NCBI GenBank assembly: GCA_963674955.2
Contig: CAXXKR010000004.1
Span: 1,178,001-1,242,000 of the forward strand
Direction of reading: 5' to 3'
Length of the DNA stretch: 64,000 nucleotides
Source: G963674955 sp963674955
GTDB lineage: Bacteria; Desulfobacterota; Desulfovibrionia; Desulfovibrionales; Desulfovibrionaceae
Positions 46,063 to 54,814 of this stretch are shown here, in pieces. The notes under the pieces are model-generated. The model searched no databases. It saw nothing but the letters and a program-made list of their open reading frames with translations, and was not told the DNA's origin. The first letter of the stretch is position 1. Each line of letters begins with the position of its first letter. The position numbers and the translations under genes were made by a program.

Positions 46063-47585
46063 GGCATTTCCATTTCCGGGCAATCCCGGATCGAGCCCTT
46101 GAAGGCGATCCTGCCCTCCTTCAAGACCAGGACGCGGTCAAAGTCTTCTATGAGTTCGCCCGGCCTGTGGGTCACATAGACCATGGCCAGTCCACCGGCG
46201 GCCAGGATTTTTAAAATTTCACGAACCTCTTCCCTGGCGGCGGGGTCCAGCCCGGACAAGGGCTCGTCCAGCAGAAGCAGTTCAGGGTCCGAGGCCAAGG
46301 CCCTGGCGATCAAGGTCTTCCTCAACTGGCCGTAGGACAGGCTGCGAATGCTCTTCCGGGCCAAAGAGCCAAGCCCGAAAAAAAACACGAGTTCATGGGC
46401 CCGCGCCCTCTGCTCCCTGTCAACCTCCTGGTACAGGCCCAAAGTGGAATGAAACCCGGACCAGATCGTTTCCTCCACTGTCAGGTCGTACTCGAAATCA
46501 GTGTGCAGCCCGGCGGAAACAAGACCTATGCGCTTTGCAGCGTCAACTTGACGCATGTCCGGGTCGCCGAAACGGACCACGCCCCCTCCCGCAAGGGGAG
46601 CCACCTCGCCGGTGATCATTTTCAGCAAGGTGCTTTTCCCGGCCCCATTCTCGCCCAGCAGGACCCACTTCTCTCCGGCCCTAATCTTCCAATTCATGTC
46701 CGACAGTATCTTCCTGCCGTGAATCTCGGCATGGGCCTTTTCAATCTCCAGAATCATTTCCGGTTCAGTCCCACCGGCAATGGACAAGCGACTCGCTGGG
46801 GCGGGCAAGGATTTAGGCAGAGGCTCGGACCGAATTTCATAGACCCCGGCTGCCCTGGACAGCATCTCTTCCCTGCTCCCACCGGCTTGAATCCTGCCTC
46901 CGCGAAGCAACAACACGTCGGTTATGCACCCGGGCACCTCGTCCAGCCGGTGGGCCGCGCAAATGATCTGGGCCGAGGCCGAGGCCCTGTCGATGAGCTC
47001 CAGGACCTGTTTCCTTGATGCGGCGTCCAGTCCGTCCAGGGTTTCGTCCAGAACCAGTATTTTCGGCCTGCAAGCCAGGGCCCTGGCAATGAATATCTTC
47101 CGGGCCTGTCCTGTGGACATGGCCTGCATGAGTCTGTCGCCAAGATCGGCGATGCCCAACTCGTTCATCACCTCTCTCGCCGCCAATACCTGTTCCGGTT
47201 CCGGCTTGCCGTAAAGAAGCGGGGTGTCGTACATGCCCGCCAGCACGACCTCCAGACCGCTCACCTTCCAGGCGCGCGAAGCATACGTATCCTGCAATTC
47301 AGGCGAAACAAGGCCGATGCGCTCACGCAGTCCGATGGGCGTGTTCTGATCCAGGCCGTCAAAGCAGTATGTCCGCTGTTCATGACTGTCCGGAGGCATG
47401 TCGCCGCGAACCAGCCTGAGAAACGTGCTTTTGCCCGCGCCGTTGGCGCCCAGCACGGCCCAGTGCCGTCCCGGCTCAAGAACCCAGTCCACGCCTGAAA
47501 GCATGGCCCGGCCCGCCCTTGTCACCTTCGCGCCCTTCAATGAAATCAGCGGCTTCTTTTTCAAGTCTTTTGTCACGGCCCGCAT
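46059..47585 (-). CDS. ModF-like protein with two ABC ATPase domains
   Basis: A 508-residue soluble protein with two ABC cassettes: Walker A GANGAGKST and GENGAGKST, signatures MSTGQARKI and LSYGQLRKT, and Walker B ILVLDETLDGLD and LLLLDEPLSGLDP. The non-canonical first signature (STGQ, lacking the second Gly of SGGQ) and length match ModF, a duplicated ATPase linked with molybdate genes whose role is unclear. No transmembrane partner or mod gene is nearby. It is not an ABC-F factor, as the linker is short. Confidence 0.8.
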   Translation of the reverse strand: MRAVTKDLKKKPLISLKGAKVTRAGRAMLSGVDWVLEPGRHWAVLGANGAGKSTFLRLVRGDMPPDSHEQRTYCFDGLDQNTPIGLRERIGLVSPELQDTYASRAWKVSGLEVVLAGMYDTPLLYGKPEPEQVLAAREVMNELGIADLGDRLMQAMSTGQARKIFIARALACRPKILVLDETLDGLDAASRKQVLELIDRASASAQIICAAHRLDEVPGCITDVLLLRGGRIQAGGSREEMLSRAAGVYEIRSEPLPKSLPAPASRLSIAGGTEPEMILEIEKAHAEIHGRKILSDMNWKIRAGEKWVLLGENGAGKSTLLKMITGEVAPLAGGGVVRFGDPDMRQVDAAKRIGLVSAGLHTDFEYDLTVEETIWSGFHSTLGLYQEVDREQRARAHELVFFFGLGSLARKSIRSLSYGQLRKTLIARALASDPELLLLDEPLSGLDPAAREEVREILKILAAGGLAMVYVTHRPGELIEDFDRVLVLKEGRIAFKGSIRDCPEMEMP

Positions 47586-47669
47586 GTCCTTGTTTTTCCC
47601 ATTGTTGGCACAAGAGCCAAGCTACGGCAAGGCTTGTAAAAATCGACCAATGTGAACTACAATGAGTCC

Positions 47670-48599
47670 ATGACCAACCCCGTGGCCTTTGCCCGCATAC
47701 TTGAATACGAATCCACACTGCTGGAACCGGCCGCCTCCCTGCTGCTGGAAGAGTGCGGACTGAGGCTGGAACCCGGCGCCAGGGTGCTGGTCAAGCCCAA
47801 TCTGGTGAACAGGAAAAACGCAGGCCTCAGCTGCACCAACCCCCTGCTGGTCAGGGCCGTCTGCGTCCACCTGCTGGACTGCGGGGCCAGAGTCAAGGTG
47901 GCCGACTCCCCGGCATTCGGCTCGGCCGCGCAGGTCGCAAAGGCCAGCGGACTGACCAAGGCCCTCAAGGACCTGGGCCTGCCAGTCAGCGGACTGGGCC
48001 GCCCTATTCCTCTTGATCTTTCCTCCGGGCGAAGGATTTCCATTTCCCGGGACGCCCTTGAAACCGACATCATCGTCAACCTCCCCAAGCTCAAGGCCCA
48101 TTGCCAGATGCGCCTGACCGGGGCGGTGAAAAATCTTTTCGGCTGCGTCTGCGGATTCCGCAAGGCCCTGGCCCACGCCAGCATGGGAGACAAGGACAAC
48201 TTGTTCCCGGCCATGATCATCGAGGTCATGCAGGCCCTGCCGGAAACCGTGTCCGTGCTGGACGCAGTGCACCCCATGCACAGGACCGGACCCATCGGCG
48301 GCGATCCCTTCGAGCTGGGACTTGTGGCCGCATCGGCCAGCGCCGTGGCCCTGGACACCGCCGTATACACCATGCTCGGCCTGGCCCCAAACCAGGTTCC
48401 GCTCTGGAAGGAGGCGCAGCGCAGAAACCTTCCCGGCTCCTCCCCTGCGGACCTCTCCTACCCCCTGGAAAAACCGGAACGCTTCAAAGCCGAAGGTTTC
48501 ATCCTGCCCGAAAAACTCGACTCCATCGGCTTCTCCCTGGACCGGCTGCTCAAGGGCCGCTTGAGAAGCCTCATGCATCGCCTGAGCGGACCGCGCTGA
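47670..48599 (+). CDS. DUF362 family protein
   Basis: A 309-residue protein of the DUF362 family: LVKPNLVNRKNAGLSCTNP, a nucleotide-fold-like VKVADSPAFG, the Cys-containing segment HCQMRLTGAVKNLFGCVCGFRKA, and the terminal segments. Many relatives carry a ferredoxin domain; this one does not. Function of the family is unknown. I chose the ATG at 47670; a GTG at 47652 is in frame. It starts 84 bases from the divergent ModF-like gene. Confidence 0.78.
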   Translation: MTNPVAFARILEYESTLLEPAASLLLEECGLRLEPGARVLVKPNLVNRKNAGLSCTNPLLVRAVCVHLLDCGARVKVADSPAFGSAAQVAKASGLTKALKDLGLPVSGLGRPIPLDLSSGRRISISRDALETDIIVNLPKLKAHCQMRLTGAVKNLFGCVCGFRKALAHASMGDKDNLFPAMIIEVMQALPETVSVLDAVHPMHRTGPIGGDPFELGLVAASASAVALDTAVYTMLGLAPNQVPLWKEAQRRNLPGSSPADLSYPLEKPERFKAEGFILPEKLDSIGFSLDRLLKGRLRSLMHRLSGPR

Positions 48600-48625
48600 A
48601 TGTTCCCGCATCCTCGGCTGTAGGG

Positions 48626-48665
48626 TTGACGGATTGACGGGGCGAAGTTAAAGTGAATTCACTTT
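48626..48665 (+). promoter_or_regulatory. Promoter with overlapping TetR-type palindromic operator
   Basis: TTGACG (48626-48631), a 17-base spacer and TAAAGT (48649-48654) form a promoter whose -10 is covered by the perfect 16-base palindrome AAAGTGAATTCACTTT (48650-48665). It is 22 bases from the TetR start. Binding here would block polymerase, so the regulator should repress itself and the efflux genes downstream. Confidence 0.75.
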
Positions 48666-48687
48666 CACACCAAAAAAAGGACACCCA

Positions 48688-49302
48688 ATGGCTCACAGGC
48701 TTGGCGGAGAAGTCCGCAAGATACAAATCGCCGAGGCGGCACTGACTCTGGCGGCGGACGGCCTCAAGGCGATCACGGTGGAGAACGTGGCCCGGCTGGT
48801 GGGCATTGTCCCTTCGGCCCTGTACCGCCATTTCAAGAACAAGAGCGAAATTCTGGACGCGGTGCAGGAACTTCTGCAAAACAGAATCATGGACAATGTC
48901 AGGCTGGCCTCGGAAGAGGCATCCACGCCAATTGAAACCTTGAAACGCTTTCTCGTCCGACATGTCCGTTTGTTTATGGACAATCCGGGCCTGACCAAGA
49001 TCATGTTCTCCGATGAAATCACCTCCAGAGAACCGGGCCGCAGGGAAAAAATGCGGGGCGTGCAAAAAAAATTCTTCGGAGCGGTGACCAGGATAATCAT
49101 AAAAGGCCAAAACAACGGCGGAATCAGGGCGGACGCCGACCCTGAAGACCTGACTTTCATGTTTTTCGGTTTGCTCCTGCCGCCCATCTACCTGCACCAC
49201 CTGACAAATCGTCGATTCGACCTGCTTGGCCAGACCACACGCAACTGGGAGCTTTACAGACTGTTTTTGGAAACAGGAAAGCAAGATGAAAGTGAATTAT
49301 AA
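48688..49302 (+). CDS. TetR-family transcriptional regulator of the efflux operon
   Basis: A 204-residue TetR protein: N-terminal three-helix DNA-binding domain (about 10-55, TVENVARLVGIVPSALYRHFKNKSEIL, with the SALYRHFKNK recognition helix), and a C-terminal all-helical ligand domain. It heads an operon with the HlyD adaptor, ABC ATPase and permease, the usual arrangement for a drug or small-molecule sensor. Its stop overlaps a second operator half-site. Confidence 0.93.
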   Translation: MAHRLGGEVRKIQIAEAALTLAADGLKAITVENVARLVGIVPSALYRHFKNKSEILDAVQELLQNRIMDNVRLASEEASTPIETLKRFLVRHVRLFMDNPGLTKIMFSDEITSREPGRREKMRGVQKKFFGAVTRIIIKGQNNGGIRADADPEDLTFMFFGLLLPPIYLHHLTNRRFDLLGQTTRNWELYRLFLETGKQDESEL

Positions 49303-49305
49303 TTC
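49288..49305 (+). promoter_or_regulatory. Second TetR-operator-like site between the regulator and the HlyD gene
   Basis: AAAGTGAATT (49289-49298) repeats the left half of the upstream operator exactly and continues into the small palindrome GAATTATAATTC (49294-49305), across the TetR stop codon. It may be an auxiliary site. Confidence 0.45.
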
Positions 49306-49323
49306 TCCATCCAGGAGCGGAAA

Positions 49324-50328
49324 ATGAAAAAAGACCATAAAGGCGCCTCGAGATTGTACCCTCTATTTCTCGCCTGCCTGTGGCTTTTACCGGCCCTTTT
49401 GGCCGGAGGCTGCCTTGGTGATGCCGATCAGGAGTTTCAGGGCTACATTGAAGGCGATTTCATATACATATCCTCCCCGTTGGGCGGCACTCTCGAGCGA
49501 CTGCACGTAGGCAAGGGGGAGAGCGTAAAGGCCGGGCAGCCTCTGTTCGAACTTGAAAACGGACTGGAGGCCGCCACTGTGAAGGAGGCCGAGGAACTGC
49601 TGCGCCAGGCCGAAAACCGGCTGGCCGACCTGGGAAAGGGCCGCAGGCCCTCAGAAGTGGCGGCCATCAGGGCCAGGCTCAGGCAGACCGAGGCGGCTTA
49701 CAGTCTGGCCAGGGACGAATACCAACGCCGCGACAAGCTTTTTTCTGAAAACACCATCTCCGAAGAGGAGCGCGACCAGTCCAAAAGCCAATACACCCAG
49801 ACCGGCCAAAAGGTCCGTGAAATAACGGCCGAGCTGGAAACAGCCCTGCTCGGCGGCCGCACCGACGAAATCGGGGCCGCCGAGGCGGCAATGGAGGCCA
49901 GCAGGGCCAAGCTGGAACAGGCCCAGTGGAACCTGGACCAGAAAAAGCGGACCACGCCGCAGGACGCCCTTGTGCACGACACCATCTTCGACCAGGGAGA
50001 ATGGGTACCCGCCGGACGCCCGGTTGTGGCTCTCCTGCCGGCGAAGATGGTCAAGGCCAGATTCTTCGTGCCTGAAACCGTTGTCGGCACCCTTTCGTTG
50101 GGGCAAAAGGCCCTCATCACCTTTGACGGGGGGAAGGCTCCGGTAGGGGCCAGCATCAGTTACATCTCGGACAGGGCCGAGTACACGCCGCCCGTGATCT
50201 ACTCCAGCCAGAGCAGGACGAAACTGGTGTTCATGATCGAGGCCAGACCGGACGAAAAGCAGGCTTCAATGCTGCACCCCGGACAGCCGGTGGACATTTC
50301 CCTGATGGAAGAAGGCGGAAATGAGTGA
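49324..50328 (+). CDS. HlyD-family periplasmic adaptor, lipoprotein-anchored (YbhG-like)
   Basis: A 334-residue membrane fusion protein. The signal ends in a lipobox LAGGC (Cys30), so it is lipid-anchored. The biotinyl-lipoyl region (GTLERLHVGKGESVKAGQPLFELE), a long coiled coil (about 70-190, Glu/Arg/Ala-rich) and the beta-barrel region (GEWVPAGRPVVALLP, MVKARFFVPE) follow. It would link the inner-membrane ABC pump to an outer-membrane TolC-type duct, which is not encoded here. Its end overlaps the ATPase gene by 8 bases. Confidence 0.92.
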   Translation: MKKDHKGASRLYPLFLACLWLLPALLAGGCLGDADQEFQGYIEGDFIYISSPLGGTLERLHVGKGESVKAGQPLFELENGLEAATVKEAEELLRQAENRLADLGKGRRPSEVAAIRARLRQTEAAYSLARDEYQRRDKLFSENTISEEERDQSKSQYTQTGQKVREITAELETALLGGRTDEIGAAEAAMEASRAKLEQAQWNLDQKKRTTPQDALVHDTIFDQGEWVPAGRPVVALLPAKMVKARFFVPETVVGTLSLGQKALITFDGGKAPVGASISYISDRAEYTPPVIYSSQSRTKLVFMIEARPDEKQASMLHPGQPVDISLMEEGGNE

Positions 50329-51262
50329 GCAGGAATTGATAATTGATGTCCAGGGGCTGACCAAATCCTTCGGCCCCAAGACGGTTGTCCGCAACTTTGA
50401 CATAAAGGTGCGCAAGGGCGAGATATACGGTTTTCTCGGTCCCAACGGTTCGGGCAAGACCACGTCCATCCGCATGCTCTGCGGCCTGTTGCGGCCCGAT
50501 TCCGGGCAGGGCGTCTGCCTTGGCTACGACGTGATCAACGAGTCCGATAAGATCAAGCCCCATGTCGGCTACATGACCCAAAAATTCAGCCTTTACGGCG
50601 ATCTGACCGTTCGCGAAAATCTGGACTTCATGGCCAGGGTCTACGGCCTGGATCAGCCGGGAAAGATCGTCGGCCAATGCATCGAACGCATGGGCCTGGA
50701 CCGGTTCACGGACCAGTTGGCCGGCAGCCTTTCCGGCGGCTGGAAACAGCGCCTGGCCCTGGGCGCCTGCACCCTGCACGGACCGAAGCTGCTGCTCCTT
50801 GACGAACCCACCGCAGGGGTGGACCCAGGAGCCAGAAGGGATTTCTGGGATCAGGTGCACACCCTGGCCTCCCAGGGCATCACCTCCCTCATCAGCACCC
50901 ACTACATGGACGAAGCCGAGCGCTGCCACAGGCTGGCCTACATCGCCTACGGAGACCTGCTGGCCACCGGCACTGTCAAAAGCCTCATCCGCGACTCCGC
51001 ACTTACCACCTACAGCGTGACCGCCGCGGGGGACGAAACGGACGCCAACGGACTGCACCAGCTGTCCGAAACCCTCAAGCCCCTGCCAGGCGTGGATCAG
51101 GTGGTGGCCTTCGGCAACACCCTGCACGTCAGCGGCAAGAACGAAGCGCTCATGGATTCGAGCATAGCCGCCTTCCGCACCGCAAAATATCAGTGGGAGA
51201 AAATCGAAACCAGCCTGGAAGAGGTCTTCATCAACCTCATGCAGCAGGCCCAGGACGGTTAG
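50321..51262 (+). CDS. Drug-type ABC transporter ATP-binding protein (YbhF-like)
   Basis: A 313-residue ABC ATPase. Walker A is GPNGSGKTT, the signature LSGGWKQRLALGAC (unusual Trp at the fourth place), and Walker B LLLLDEPTAGVDP. The C-terminal extension (about 220-313) after the ATPase domain is typical of the DrrA/YbhF drug-export group. It energises the single permease encoded next. Confidence 0.93.
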   Translation: MSEQELIIDVQGLTKSFGPKTVVRNFDIKVRKGEIYGFLGPNGSGKTTSIRMLCGLLRPDSGQGVCLGYDVINESDKIKPHVGYMTQKFSLYGDLTVRENLDFMARVYGLDQPGKIVGQCIERMGLDRFTDQLAGSLSGGWKQRLALGACTLHGPKLLLLDEPTAGVDPGARRDFWDQVHTLASQGITSLISTHYMDEAERCHRLAYIAYGDLLATGTVKSLIRDSALTTYSVTAAGDETDANGLHQLSETLKPLPGVDQVVAFGNTLHVSGKNEALMDSSIAAFRTAKYQWEKIETSLEEVFINLMQQAQDG

Positions 51263-51264
51263 CC

Positions 51265-52401
51265 ATGGCTGAATTATTTTCACTGCGTCGCTTCAAGGCG
51301 GTCATCTTCAAGGAATTCATACAAATGCGCAGGGACCGCCTCACCTTCGCCATGATGATCGGCATTCCGCTCATGCAACTCGTCCTGTTCGGCTACGCCA
51401 TCAACTCCGACCCCCGCCACCTGCCCACCGCAGTCCTTTCAGCGGACAATTCACCCGTGTCCCGTTCCATTCTCAGCGCGATGCAGACCAGCACCTATTT
51501 CACCATTGCAGAGACAGCCCGGTCCAGGGCCGAGGTCCAGAGGCTGCTCAAGGAAGGAGAGGTCCAGTTCGCCCTAACCATACCGGAGAACTTCCAGCGC
51601 GACCTGTTGCGCGGCCAGCGCCCCACCCTGCTCCTTGAAGCGGACGCCACGGACCCCGCAGCCACCAGCGGGGCGCTCAAGGGGATGGGAGAAATGGTCA
51701 ACCGAGCCGTCGCGCGGGAGCTGGGCGGCAGCTTCCAGCACCTCATACCCGAAGAATCGCCCGTGGACATCAGGATTCACGCCCAATACAACCCGGAAGC
51801 CGTGACCCAGTACAACATCGTGCCCGGACTCATGGGCGTCATACTGACCCTGACCCTGGTCATGATCACCGCCCTGGCCATCACCCGCGAGCACGAGCGC
51901 GGCACCATGGAGAACCTGCTCTCCATGCCGGTCACGCCGCTGGAGGTCATGCTGGGAAAGATCATGCCGTACATCATCGTGGGCTACGTCCAGGTGGGAT
52001 TGATCCTTACTGCGGCGAAAATCCTGTTCGACGTACCCATGCACGGAAGCATCTTGCTCCTGCTCATCCTGTCCCTGATATTCATCGCCGCCAACCTGAC
52101 TGTGGGCGTCACCATGTCCACCGTAGCCCGCAACCAGCTTCAGGCCGTGCAGCTTTCCATATTCTTCTTCCTGCCCTCAATGCTTCTTTCCGGATTCATG
52201 TTCCCCTTCAGGGGCATGCCCCAGTGGGCGCAGTACATCGGCTCGATCCTGCCCCTGACCCATTACCTACGCATGGTGCGCGGCATCCTGCTCAAAGGCA
52301 ACGGCCTGGGCGACTCATTGGTCCACGTCTGGCCCATGCTGATCTTCTGGCTGGCGGCCATAATCATCGGCCTCAAGCGCTACAGGCGGACACTGGATTG
52401 A
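51265..52401 (+). CDS. ABC-2 type permease (YbhS/YbhR-like)
   Basis: A 378-residue permease with one N-terminal helix, a large periplasmic domain (about 55-170) and a C-terminal block of five helices: the family signature ALAITREHERGTMENLLSMPVTPLEVMLGK is visible. Only one permease gene is present where E. coli has two (YbhS and YbhR), so it probably forms a homodimer. I start at the ATG just after the ATPase stop; the frame is open further up inside the ATPase gene. Confidence 0.92.
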   Translation: MAELFSLRRFKAVIFKEFIQMRRDRLTFAMMIGIPLMQLVLFGYAINSDPRHLPTAVLSADNSPVSRSILSAMQTSTYFTIAETARSRAEVQRLLKEGEVQFALTIPENFQRDLLRGQRPTLLLEADATDPAATSGALKGMGEMVNRAVARELGGSFQHLIPEESPVDIRIHAQYNPEAVTQYNIVPGLMGVILTLTLVMITALAITREHERGTMENLLSMPVTPLEVMLGKIMPYIIVGYVQVGLILTAAKILFDVPMHGSILLLLILSLIFIAANLTVGVTMSTVARNQLQAVQLSIFFFLPSMLLSGFMFPFRGMPQWAQYIGSILPLTHYLRMVRGILLKGNGLGDSLVHVWPMLIFWLAAIIIGLKRYRRTLD

Positions 52402-52445
52402 GCAAACCCCTTGATTCCCGACGCTCTCAAGGCTATTAGCCCCAA

Positions 52446-54767
52446 ATGCCCAAGAAAAAAGTCCGTCGTCGCCTGACCATCACCGGACAAGTGCAAGGCG
52501 TGGGGTTCAGGCCCTTTGTCTATCGCTTGGCCCTTGACCACAACCTGACCGGAACCGTGCGCAACAGCCCGGAAGGCGTGGTCATAGAAATCCAGGGCGG
52601 TCCCGAGTCCGCAGAGGCCTTTGAACACGACCTGGAAAACAGGCTGCCGCCTCTGGCCCGCATCGTATCCCTGGACGCGAAAAATATTGAGCCGGTCGGC
52701 AGGGAGGAAAAATTCGAAATCCTGGCCAGTACGGCCGGAAAGGGACACAGCGTGCTCATCAGCCCGGACATCGCCACCTGCCCGGACTGCCTGAAGGAAA
52801 TATTCGACCGCCAGGACCGGCGCTATCTCTACCCTTTCACCAACTGCACCAACTGCGGGCCGCGCTACACCATCACCCGCTCCATCCCCTATGACCGCCC
52901 CTTCACCTCCATGAACTGCTTCCCCATGTGCGAAAAATGCCAAGGGGAATACGAAGACCCGCTGGACCGGCGCTTTCACGCACAGCCCAACGCCTGCCCG
53001 GATTGCGGTCCCGAAGTCTGGCTCACGGATATGAAGGGCGGCAGAATTTCCCAGGGCGACAACGCCCTGCGCATCCTGGCCCAGGCCCTGGCCGACGGCA
53101 AGGTCGCGGCCATAAAGGGGTTGGGCGGTTTTCACCTGGCCTGCGACGCCACCAACGCCCTGGCCGTCAGCACCCTCAGGCAGCGCAAAAACCGCCCGGA
53201 CAAGCCCCTGGCGGTCATGGTCCCGGATATGACCACGGCCAGAAAGCTGGTCTACACCTCGCCGGACGAGGAGATGTGGCTGACCGGCATGTACCGGCCA
53301 ATCGTCCTGGCTAAAAAGAAACAACTCATCGCCCTGGCTCCGGGCGTGGCCCCGGACACCGAGTTCGCTGGCGTCATGCTGCCCTATACCCCGCTGCACC
53401 ATATCCTGCTGCACCACCTGGCCAAAGCCATCGGCGACATGCGCCCGGCGGCCCTGGTCATGACCTCCGGCAACATGAGCTCCGAACCCATCTGCCTCGG
53501 CAACCGCGAGGCCTTGAAACGGCTAAAGGACATTGCCGACCTCTATCTTTTCCACAACCGGGACATACTCATCCGCACCGACGACTCGGTGCTGCGCGTG
53601 AATCCGGAATCGGGCGAACCCCTGTTCATGCGCCGGGCCAGGGGCTTCACGCCAACCCCGGTGTTCCTGTCGCAAAAAGGGCCGTCCGTGCTGGGGCTGG
53701 GACCGGAGCTTAAGTGCACGCTGTGCCTGACCAAGGAAAACCAAGCCTTTCCCAGCCAGCATATCGGCAACATGGAAAACCTGGAAACACTGGGCTTTTA
53801 CGAGGAAATCACAGAACACCTGAAATCCATACTCCAGACCGAACCGGTCCTGGCCGTGCGCGACCTGCACCCCAACTACATGACCACGGAAATCGCCGGG
53901 AAGCTGGACATCCCGGTCATCGGACTGCAGCACCACTACGCCCACATCCACTCCGTGCTGGCCGAGACACGGCATCAGGGACCGGCCATCGGTCTGGCCC
54001 TGGACGGCACCGGCTTCGGCGAGGACGGGACCATCTGGGGCGGCGAATGTTTGTATGTGAACAACCTGACCCTGGAACACAAGCGGCTGGCCCATTTCAC
54101 GCCCATCCGCCTGCCCGGAGGCGAGGCCGCGGTTCGCGAACCCTGGCGCATAGCCCAGGGGCTGCTCTGGGACCTGGGAGTCAAAAAGCCGGGCAAGCAC
54201 CCCTGGCCCTGGCTGGAAGAGCACCAAGAGGCTTCAAACTTCCTGCCGCAGGTCCTGGAAAAGAACATCAACACGCCCATGACCAGCAGTTGCGGCCGAT
54301 TGTTCGACGCGGTTTCCGCCCTGCTGGGTCTTGTCGCTGAAATCTCGTACGAAGGGCAGGCGGCCATCATGCTGGAAAGGGTCCAGGACATGAAGGAGAC
54401 CAGCGGATATCCCTGCTCGCTCCTTGAGGGCGTTCCGGCGGTGCTGGACACCAGGACCCTGTTCTCCTATGTGCTGGGTGACGCCGAAGCCGGGGTGGAG
54501 GCTTCGATCATCAGCAGGCGGTTTCATCTGGGGCTGATCCGGGGCCTTGCGGAAATGGCCGCGCTTTTCGCCGGACAAATCGGCGTGAAGGCCATCGCCC
54601 TGAGCGGCGGGGTCATGCAGAACCTGACCCTGGCAACCGAGTTGCCCAAGGCCCTGGCCCAAAAGGGCCTTACCCCCCTGGTGCACACCATCATGTCGCC
54701 CAACGACGGCTGCATCTCACTTGGACAGGCCGCCTACGGGCAAAAGTATTTGCTGCTTGGGAAATGA
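52446..54767 (+). CDS. hypF: Carbamoyltransferase HypF for [NiFe] hydrogenase maturation
   Basis: HypF (773 residues) makes the carbamoyl group that becomes the cyanide ligand of the [NiFe] site. Domains in order: acylphosphatase-like (TGQVQGVGFRPFVYRLA), two zinc-finger pairs (CPDCLKE, CTNCGPRYT, CEKCQGEY, CPDCGPE), a YrdC-like domain, and the Kae1-like domain with HHYAHIHSVLAE, ALDGTGFGEDG and GGVMQNLTL. All are complete. No other hyp gene is nearby. No clear ribosome site precedes the ATG. Confidence 0.95.
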   Translation: MPKKKVRRRLTITGQVQGVGFRPFVYRLALDHNLTGTVRNSPEGVVIEIQGGPESAEAFEHDLENRLPPLARIVSLDAKNIEPVGREEKFEILASTAGKGHSVLISPDIATCPDCLKEIFDRQDRRYLYPFTNCTNCGPRYTITRSIPYDRPFTSMNCFPMCEKCQGEYEDPLDRRFHAQPNACPDCGPEVWLTDMKGGRISQGDNALRILAQALADGKVAAIKGLGGFHLACDATNALAVSTLRQRKNRPDKPLAVMVPDMTTARKLVYTSPDEEMWLTGMYRPIVLAKKKQLIALAPGVAPDTEFAGVMLPYTPLHHILLHHLAKAIGDMRPAALVMTSGNMSSEPICLGNREALKRLKDIADLYLFHNRDILIRTDDSVLRVNPESGEPLFMRRARGFTPTPVFLSQKGPSVLGLGPELKCTLCLTKENQAFPSQHIGNMENLETLGFYEEITEHLKSILQTEPVLAVRDLHPNYMTTEIAGKLDIPVIGLQHHYAHIHSVLAETRHQGPAIGLALDGTGFGEDGTIWGGECLYVNNLTLEHKRLAHFTPIRLPGGEAAVREPWRIAQGLLWDLGVKKPGKHPWPWLEEHQEASNFLPQVLEKNINTPMTSSCGRLFDAVSALLGLVAEISYEGQAAIMLERVQDMKETSGYPCSLLEGVPAVLDTRTLFSYVLGDAEAGVEASIISRRFHLGLIRGLAEMAALFAGQIGVKAIALSGGVMQNLTLATELPKALAQKGLTPLVHTIMSPNDGCISLGQAAYGQKYLLLGK

Positions 54768-54791
54768 AAAAGCCCGGCCTTGGCCGGGCTT
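54767..54791 (-). terminator. Terminator for serA (hairpin shared with the hypF end)
   Basis: AAGCCCGGCC (54770-54779) pairs with GGCCGGGCTT (54782-54791), a 10-bp stem with a 2-base loop. The T run (54767-54771 in minus reading) follows on the minus strand, ending the serA transcript; on the plus strand there is no T tract. Confidence 0.85.
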
Positions 54792-54814
54792 CCATCAATC
54801 ATATATTTACAAAT

